From contig NC_079135.1 in NCBI RefSeq assembly GCF_945859705.1, positions 123,633,551 through 123,697,550 of the forward strand: a stretch of 64,000 nt of DNA, given 5' to 3'. Position numbers and translations under genes: made by a program. Position 1 is the first letter of the stretch, and every line of letters begins with the position of its first letter. The notes under the pieces were generated by a model, which worked only from the letters and a program-made list of their open reading frames with translations, did not search any database and was not told where the DNA came from. Positions 56,460 through 64,000 of the stretch are shown here, one piece after another. Source of the stretch: Episyrphus balteatus. Taxonomy: Eukaryota; Arthropoda; Insecta; Diptera; Syrphidae.

Positions 56460-58250
56460 CCTAACTCATATTTTCACGCATTCAAGAATATCCTTGTAAT
56501 TATCCTTGATAAGCAATAAAATTTTTTGGATCATCGCAAAATATAACTCAATTTGTACCTCATTGTATTTCAAAAACGCACAAAAGGATGTTTATTACAT
56601 TTTTACCACCGCATTCTACAATGACTACAGAATTGTCCATAGTCACAGACTGAAATATTCGTGGTTTGGTCACGTAGCTAATTATCCTTTAAATTTCTAC
56701 CACTACACTATAACGTAGTGATATATACATTCCATTTTTGGCTTCCGAAACGGCACTACATTGAGTGTGCAACAAAATATGCAAAAGTCCCAGGAAATAC
56801 GAGCTGTTGGTTCCGTCGCCGTCGATACAACAACATCCGCATACCTATTCAATGGTTTGTGTTTGTAGCAAACGCACTCAAAATCCTTTTTTAAACAATT
56901 TCCCTGGCCTGAAAAATAGTCACCTAGTAAATTATTGGCCAAGTAAATGTTCTGTGTTGAAAAACACTCAATGCCACATAAATAAATTCAAGATTCTTTA
57001 AAAAATATTTAAAATAGAGCTCATTGTTTTTTGAGGATATTTTAAAAATTTCAAGCTTTTAGCTGTGTATTATATAATCCCAAAAATTTTGAACCAAAAA
57101 TTATAGTTTTAGAAACTAAATGCTTTTAAAAACACGAATTTTGTAAAACTTTGTCTCTTAAATCAATCTTATGACTCTGAGTGTATATTAACTGGACGAA
57201 GGAAGGTATTACAACTTACTTTGTGTGTGTACATCAGTGTCCTTCTAAATATATAGCGGTTGAGGTGGTGGTGTTTTGTGTATCACGTTACAGCATCTAA
57301 ATTTACAATTTACAACTCTTGCTAAACTTTAATTGAAAATGATGTGAACTCGTGCATTGGCTGAATATTAAATTTACGCATTTAGTTGACTATAAACATT
57401 CTATATAACTATGTATCTGTCTATATCCAGTGACTATGGTATAGAAACTATTAAATTATGCAAGTCCTGGCAAACAGGATGGAAACTTGAAACTCTCAAC
57501 ACACTATGTAAAGTGGAGAACCTATTTTATGAATAATTGCACAGCAATTACTCAACTCAACATAGAATTATCAGTGTTCTGAGGTAGATAATGGTATTAA
57601 AAATACTTTTTTAGACTTTGAACGGACGGATGGAGGATGGTTAAAAATGTACCTACCACAATGTTTCACAATATTTTTATAAATTTATCACAACTGCTGT
57701 AATTAGATTTCTAAATAAAGTTGATATTTAAATTATAAGGCATTCGTTTTAGTCATGAGGGTAATAGGAATACAGTCGTTTGTTTTAGAATTATTATTCG
57801 GCAAAAGTTTATCAATCTTTTTTTTTCTTAAAAAGCAATATTCATGTTTAACTAAAAATTTTGCTTTTAGACTGATTTTAGAAAATTAACATCCTGTTTT
57901 ATAAAAAAAAAAAAAAATTTAGCAACAAGAAGAAAAAACTAATAAAGTTGGTTATTGTCATTTTTTGCTGACTACACTTTCATTCTCCAACCAACAGAAT
58001 TTGAAATTTCTGAAACTTTGAAACCCAAGCGGATCTATTGAATTTAACAATTCAGCTGAAATTGGTTGTTTCGTCTCCATTTCTAACACACACAATAGAC
58101 TTAAGTTAATTTATCCACATATTTGTTTTGAGAATTGCTCGTTATGCAATTTTGGTTGATGAGGTCGTCCTTCGTTCAGATTTGATTCAATGTTTTGAGA
58201 TTTTACAATCATTTCAGAACACACTTTTTAAATTATATCCATCTAGATCA
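56460..58250. other. Single-copy-looking DNA
   Basis: Slightly less AT-rich near 56.78-56.95 kb (CGTCGCCGTCGATACAACAA). Short overlapping frames on both strands there (56703-56942, 56765-57001) are not supported by splice signals or domains. Confidence 0.45.
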
Positions 58251-58255
58251 AATTT

Positions 58256-60322
58256 TTTGACGTGATAACGTCTTATAAATCGATGAACCATGGCAACCAC
58301 CACAAAAAAGTGACGCCATTTTCGCACTTTCGCAGTGCGGCAAAAAATTTAAATTAAAAATTAAAAATAAACTATTAGAGATACAAAAATCTCCTAAATC
58401 TTATTTGAAAGATAATAATCTAAAGCCTAATCCAAATGAAGGATTTTTAAAAATTCCGTCATTTAATAGGGTAAACAGGGGTAAAACGGAAAGATGAAAT
58501 TTGGGTTAAAATCTAAACGCGTGATCGTAGAGAGTTGATTTTTTTTGCTATAGAGGATAGAGGAGACTGATTTAAGGATAATTGCATTTAAGAAAAAATT
58601 CTAAAAAATTTTGAAACTCCGCTATAACGTTTTGTTTGAACGTTGATCAGGTGTTGTGGGTATGACAAAATGTTGATTATGGGTAGGGGAAATTTTTTTT
58701 GGCAATTCTAAAGATGCCAGGTAAAAGATGAGGGAAAAAAAATTAGGCATCTGATACGGATTTTTTTACAACTCTCTGCGTTTCGAAATATGAATTTTTG
58801 AAAAACACCTTGTTTTTTAGGTTTATTTTTGTGTAATTTTTGATTTTTAGATTTTTGGAACGTTCAAAAAATCTTAAACTTATGTCGTTTTCGATTGGCC
58901 GTCCGGAAGCGTCCGGAAACATTCAGAAGCCTTCTGAAAGCGTTTTATTCACAAAAAAATGACAGCTAGAACGCTTCTCAGAAGAAAAATTCTCTTCTCG
59001 ATTTCAAATCAGAATCGACTCAAAATTACTTATACATAGAAAATAAATGTCAAACAAAATTTTCTCATACAAAATTAAAATTTTATATTTGATTATTCAC
59101 TAACACCGATACAAACTATCAGAATTGGGTGGAAGCGATTCAAGCTGTTTTATTGGATTTCAGAATGAGTGAATCCTTGAGTGAAACCAATCGAAAACGA
59201 CATTAAAGAACATGTAGGTTTTGGCCTTATGCATACATGTGCATCGTTTAGTGAGTTTTGACTGAATAACGGAAGAAACAAGTTTTTAAAAAACACGTTT
59301 TTTAACCGTTTTTAACCGATTTTCAAAGTTTTTTATATGTATTTTTTTTTCTTTTTTTCTTTAATGATAGACCATGACCACGACTAAATGTGTGCGAAGT
59401 TTTAATCATTTTCGTACACACAATTTTGAGATAACGGTAAAATAAAATTTTAGAATCCAACAGGTTATAACTTTTGACTAAGAGCAGATAGAAATTTTAT
59501 TAAACTTTTATGAGCAATTACCTTTCATTTGGTATACCACACATAACGGTAGACTAAATACAAGCTACACAATGTTAAATCAAGAAACTTGCGAAAAACC
59601 TCAAAACACCAGTGGAGATCAGTCTGGAAATTCGACATGGCTGACTTTTAAAAATTCTAACTTCTCTTGTAGGCATCTTTGAAATGAGATTAAGACGTCA
59701 TATGAAAGGTGAAATAATAAGCTTTCACGTGCTATATATTTTTTATAGGTTGTCAAAGAAAAAAATTAATTCCATAGCCTGAGAACATAAAAATAAATGT
59801 TTTTTTTTTTGCTTTTTTTAATGAAATTTGATCGACTTCAAAAAATTCTAGCTCATAGACATGATCAATATAGATATATAAGTTGAGCTAAGACAATAAG
59901 CTTTCAGATGGTATAAAATTTTTTGAAGCTTGTTAGGGAAAAAAATTGAATAAATGACGTGAGAAGATAAAAATTCATGTTTTTTTTTTGCTTTTTTTTT
60001 GATGAAAATGATTGTTTTCAATGAATTATTTTTATACTTTTTGTGCATTGTAAAAATTTACAAATGGTTTTATTCTTAAGAAGAAATACTTGGCTTTTAA
60101 ATCGTATAATTTGTTTTTGTAAGCTTTTAAAATAAAAAAATTAATATAATGAGAAAATAAAAAAGGTATTTTTTTTAGCTTTTTCTTGTAAATTATGATT
60201 GGCTGAAAAAATTAAAAGCTTCAATTGACTCATTTTAAACAAAAGCACACAACCTGTTTTCTGACGACGTTATCACGTAAAATCATCGTCTGTAAACCGG
60301 CTTTACAGACAACCTCTTTTTT
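58256..60322 (+). mobile_element. Unclassified repeat family, copy C (2.07 kb, carries nested MITE)
   Basis: Same termini as 51679-53127, with the complete left segment (58531-58790). Interrupted by a 320 bp MITE at 58883-59202. The phrase CATCTGAAAGCTTATTGTCT of other copies is present, complemented, near 59890. No ORF above background. Confidence 0.8.
58883..59202. mobile_element. 320 bp MITE with TTA target duplication
   Basis: TGTCGTTTTCGATTGG and CCAATCGAAAACGACA are perfect 16 bp inverted repeats, flanked by TTA on each side (58880-58882, 59203-59205). The empty site is visible in copy A at 52073-52095 (ACTTATAGGACATG). A 3 bp TWA-type duplication suggests PIF/Harbinger; inferred. Contains repeated GTCCGGAA / AGCGT motifs. 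Confidence 0.9.
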
Positions 60323-60539
60323 GCAATTTTTTGAAAAATAAAAAAAAAAAAACGTGCTTTTTGTTGCTATTTTGATAATCAGGCTCTCAATTATACCAAA
60401 TGGTTAGATCAAAAAGCGTTGAGCTCATTTTAGTTGTTAGCGCGCTTTACTTTTTTAAGATATCATAAAGATTTAAACAGGTATTGAAAGGTGGAAAATA
60501 GTTCTTATAGAAATCGTTACCAAATATGCTCAAAAATAA

Positions 60540-60690
60540 GGTCTGAAGTACAGCATATTCTAACGGTAATATTTCAAAAACGGGAGCTGATTAGTTTTTT
60601 CTGACATCGGATTCGAGTTCAGCACACCAAAAACCTTCAGAAAAGTATATTTTTGTTTTGGGCAACAAAACCCTTGTAAACCAGTGTAAT
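60540..60690 (+). repeat. Fragment of the TAACGGTCATATTTC family
   Basis: TCTAACGGTAATATTTCAAA, ATTCGAGTTCAGCACACCAA and AAACCAGTGTAATT match the element at 29459-30085. Truncated at the left. Confidence 0.7.
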
Positions 60691-60699
60691 TCAGAGGTC

Positions 60700-62950
60700 T
60701 TTCAAACCAAAGTTTCTTCACGATGGACATAAGTTTTTTGCTAAAGTCTTTACATTTTGTGTCTTTGTTTATCAAAATACAAGAAATCTATTCACTTTAG
60801 AAGAATTTACTAAGTTATGTTCTGAATTGCCTCATAGTTTCTGAAAAACAGGCAAGAGTATGTCCGAAGTCAAAACGCAAATTAAAGCTTTTATAAATTT
60901 AAATCCAAATTGGATTTAGGGATATCTACCTCAGGAACAAAGGGATTTCGTCTACCGCTGTGACTGTGAGGCACCATTATTTAAAAATATTTGTCTGAAA
61001 ACATGTCCAACTTAACATTTTGCTTCAATTGATTTAGAGAAGCATGTAAAGCTGTATTGAAGCAAAATTATTAGGACAAGTATTTTTCATTAACAAGACT
61101 TTTTCAAAAATTATAAGAAGAAATGATTTAAATTTAAATCCTTGACAATTTTCGGATCAAAGACTGAATATTTTTCAGTATAAATATTGAAGAGCATCAA
61201 AAACATACCGTTATTTAAATAAGATCCACTTACAAATAATTAAATACAAATAAAGTTTCTAATAATATATCTTAAACCCTCAAAATAGCATTTCTCAAAA
61301 CCTATTAATATTTTCAAAAATTTAAAACAATAAAAACCCTTCCCATATGATATTAAAAATACACTCCCGGAAAGTACTCTTTTCAACGCCATAAAATATA
61401 AGTGTTTTTTATTTTTTTCTTTAAAGATATTTAACCTATATTGTAAAATAAAAATAAGCTTTCAAAACTGACCAAAAAAACCTAATTTCAGATTGATGCC
61501 AATCTATGTCGAAGCAATTGACAATCCTTTTGTCCCAAAAATACTTTTAACTGCCATTTTGTTCAAACCACAAAACAATATCACTTCTACTGGCACTTAA
61601 CCCCTCTTTTAATTACTGTTTATTGTATAAGAATATTGCTTTTAATTTATTGGTTTTGTTTTAATGTCGCCTGGTAGAGTGGGAGGGAGTTAAGAGAGTG
61701 ATAGAGGTCAATTTAATAGTCAACTTTAATTGGATTAAACTTTTAACAACTTCAATCCTTTTTGTCTTTCTTTTTTTTTTTACTGGAACATTTCAATTTT
61801 ATTTAACACCTATTCAACAGTTTTAAGTGTTTTTTATACGAGACATTAAAAATTAAACCTGAAAAGAAACGTCAAAAAATAGAGCTTTTTCGAATGTAGT
61901 TTTTTTTTTTACGATAAATATCCTTCACAATGTCAGAGTTCTCAGTCACAGAAATTTTTCATCAAGGATATAAGAATCAGAAACCTTGAATAATGACCAC
62001 TAACCTTCAAGAAACAGGAGTGAGTCCTTAATTACAAATTTCCAGTACTTGAATGATATTATAAATTCCGTATCCTGCAAATCAACACATCAAATTCATT
62101 CTGTGGTTAATGTTTAATGATTACAGGATAATTGAAGTGAAACAACACAAAAAATTCCTAGAAAAGCTTTTCTCTCTCTCAGCTGGAAAAACAAAAAACA
62201 TGGAACAGCTGAAAATTCAAATATGTCAAAAAGTGCCCGAAAAAAGTCCTGCGTAACCAGCAGCATCCATACATTCCAGTCCGCAAAGCTTTGTATAATT
62301 TTCCACGATTACATCATAGATGTGTGTTCCCATCTTAAACTTTTTCTCTCTTCTCTGTACCATAAAAGATTACCATCATCATCGGCTTCGACTGTCTATT
62401 CCAATCAGTTCCTTTTCGGTACTTGAAGAGTTCGCACGAAACATTAGCAAGGAATTACGGTCCGTTTTTTTCTCATTCAGAGTCGCGCCTTGCTTTCACA
62501 AAGACTATATAACTAAAAATCTCTCTTTCAAAGGATATTTTAATAAAACAAATAATAAATTAATAATTTCCCTAAAATACCATCGTTTATTAAGGACGAC
62601 ACAACACGTTTAGGAAAAACTCACCATCACATGTGAAATTTTTTTCAGTATTTTTATTATTTGCCTGCCCCAATAAGGACTTTAATATTTTGCTGTATTT
62701 TTCTCTCAATTTGGTGTTCTTAAATATCCTTTTTCATCCTGCCGCGGGCCCCCGAATGATATTATGAGTGTAGACAAAGGGAAATTATACATTCTCTGGA
62801 AATAAAAGAAAATAAAGGAAAATTATTTTCCCTTTTTCCTTTTCGGAAATATATATGTAATATATTAATTCGTGTGTTGTACGGTTCGGTGTATCATTGT
62901 GTTTCTTGATAAGCTTGAAAATAAAAAGGATACGTCGCGGTAATTCAGTG
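60700..62950. other. Single-copy-looking DNA upstream of the candidate exon
   Basis: No exon is supported. The 62.2-62.5 kb stretch has two overlapping plus-strand frames (62223-62426, 62320-62613) and is less AT-rich, but there is no recognisable domain. Confidence 0.4.
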
Positions 62951-62954
62951 CATT

Positions 62955-62960
62955 TCAGTT
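62955..62960 (+). promoter_or_regulatory. Candidate initiator (TCAGTT)
   Basis: TCAGTT matches the insect initiator consensus; a similar TTCAGTG lies just upstream. No TATA box sits at -30 and the +28 to +32 bases do not fit the downstream element, so this is weak. Confidence 0.25.
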
Positions 62961-63543
62961 GAGAGTAGGTCAAGAAGAATATTTGCTGTTGTAGCAAACG
63001 TACGTACAATCGTAAAACGAGCGTTTGTGTGAGTGTGTTCGTTTTTTCCTTTTTTCGAGAAAAACCGGAAAAAATTATTTTCGTTGGTGTGTGTGTATTT
63101 TGTTCCGATGTGGGCTTTCGGAGAAAACGCTTGAGTGCGTTTATTTTTTCCTCTTTCCTTTAAGTTTGTTTACTTAAATATAAAAAGTCCTTAAATTATA
63201 ACCTACATATACAACAACAAAGAAGAAAAAAAAAAATAAAATTGAAAAAAAAAAAAACAAGAAAAACGAAAACGTTTTTCTCAAGAGAATTGAGTGCATT
63301 TGATGCGTTTTTTTTTTTTAATTTCATTTTCCCATCCACACAGAATATGTGTTAAGTGGTTTGAGAATATAATATAATAATAAAAAGAAGAAAAAAAATA
63401 TTTTTTGTGTGCGCAGCAATAGATTTTCTCTTGGATAACCGAGCAAAAAAAAAGGATATTTTTTTAAACGTGCAAGGATATTTAATTATGTGAATGGAAT
63501 GGATATAAATATTTCAAGAGGATAAACAAGGGTAATTCAGAAG
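62957..63543 (+). other. Candidate non-coding 5' exon of a host gene
   Basis: From the initiator candidate the sequence is G+T-rich with CpGs (GTACGTACAATCGTAAAACG, TTTCGGAGAAAACGCTTGAG), has no long ORF and ends at a plausible donor GTAGGTAATT (63544). Long A-rich untranslated leaders of this type are common in insect developmental genes. Transcription and gene identity are inference. Confidence 0.3.
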
Positions 63544-63789
63544 GTAGGTAATTATTGTTATTTTAAAAATGAGAATGAAAAAATGAAAGGGTTTTTATGA
63601 TATTTTAATAATATACCTAGACTATAAACGATATGTGTATATTCGGTTAAAGGTTTTTATGGTAATTGCCTGGTGGAGATGTAGATAGGAAATGTTATTG
63701 GGTTTGTATTATTTTTGTTATTATGAAGTGATTCATCAATAATTCCGTAACAGTTTAATTATTGAGAGTTTTATCGATTTGGTTTTAGC

Positions 63790-63867
63790 TGGTGGAGGCT
63801 GGGACTCGAACCAAGACCTCTCGCGTCATAGTTCATTGCACTTACCTAACCATTGAGTCACGAGGTA
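63790..63867 (-). pseudogene. tRNA-like segment
   Basis: Minus strand: TGACTCAATGGTTAGG resembles an A box and GGTTCGAGTCC (63802-63812) fits the B box, followed by CAGCCTCCACCA. The 5' acceptor strand does not pair with the 3' strand and the T stem has a mismatch, so a working tRNA is unlikely; a tRNA-derived SINE head or pseudogene is more probable. Confidence 0.4.
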
Positions 63868-64000
63868 CTACAAAATCAATAATAGTTCAAAACAATTGTA
63901 TTCCATTAATGGGTTATCACTTTTCAGGCTTATTAATGTAGTGGGGGAAAAAAATTTAGTAAATTATTTAAAAAAAAACCTTAAAGCTATTTTTATGGAA

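Overview
The window is AT-rich eukaryotic DNA with no intact protein-coding gene visible. The signs point to an insect, probably a fly: hAT-like, Tc1/mariner-like and Mutator-like non-autonomous DNA elements, a Penelope-like retroelement, 5'-truncated LINEs, insect-style TATA and initiator motifs, and long AT-rich stretches of intron or intergenic type. The species assignment is inference only.

Most of the window is a stack of transposable-element remnants, many nested. Several insertions are proved by target-site duplications (TSDs) readable in the sequence: a hAT-like element at 5275-6820 (8 bp ACCAGTGC); a LINE tail at 20101-20347 (16 bp); a hAT-like element at 25921-28216 (8 bp, one mismatch) that carries a second LINE tail (26311-26711, 18 bp) and a small inverted-repeat element (26908-27333); a Mutator-like element at 36821-38315 (perfect 9 bp TAAAAGTTA); a hAT-like giant palindrome at 38856-40195 (perfect 8 bp AGTTCCAT) inside a mariner-like palindrome at 38559-41397; and a 320 bp MITE at 58883-59202 (TTA).

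Layout. 1-1.2 kb: dimeric ~148 bp tandem repeat and a hairpin. 2-2.8 kb: fragment of a repeat family seen again at 51.7-60.3 kb. 4.4-10 kb: palindromic mariner-like elements with nested insertions and a TIR element. 10-11 kb: TTCGTACA-rich TIR element. 11.5-13.8 kb and 44.96-47.15 kb: two copies, opposite strands, of a 2.2 kb element with a splice-bounded coding-like segment. 15.6-16.2 kb: 11 bp minisatellite. 17.4-30.1 kb: hAT-like elements, a solo-LTR candidate, three LINE fragments, a Penelope-like 3' end with a hammerhead-like core, and minisatellites. 30.4-42.7 kb: a ~150 bp-period GGGTGTTTTTT repeat family hosting many insertions. 47-49 kb: palindromic GTAACGTGAGTTAC boxes and a pair of CACTGAGGG MITEs. 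51.7-60.3 kb: three large copies of one unclassified repeat family.

Host signal is sparse: a candidate 37 nt micro-exon at 33951-33987, a possible promoter plus non-coding 5' exon at 62957-63543 on the + strand, a GC-enriched island near 23.0-23.4 kb, and a short composition-atypical ORF at 50493-50615. The single-copy-looking blocks between repeat clusters fit long introns or intergenic DNA. I found no convincing novel multi-gene system. The most unusual items are the spliced segment conserved in the 2.2 kb element, the hammerhead-like Penelope 3' end, and the number of near-perfect giant palindromes, which would fold into long double-stranded RNA if transcribed.
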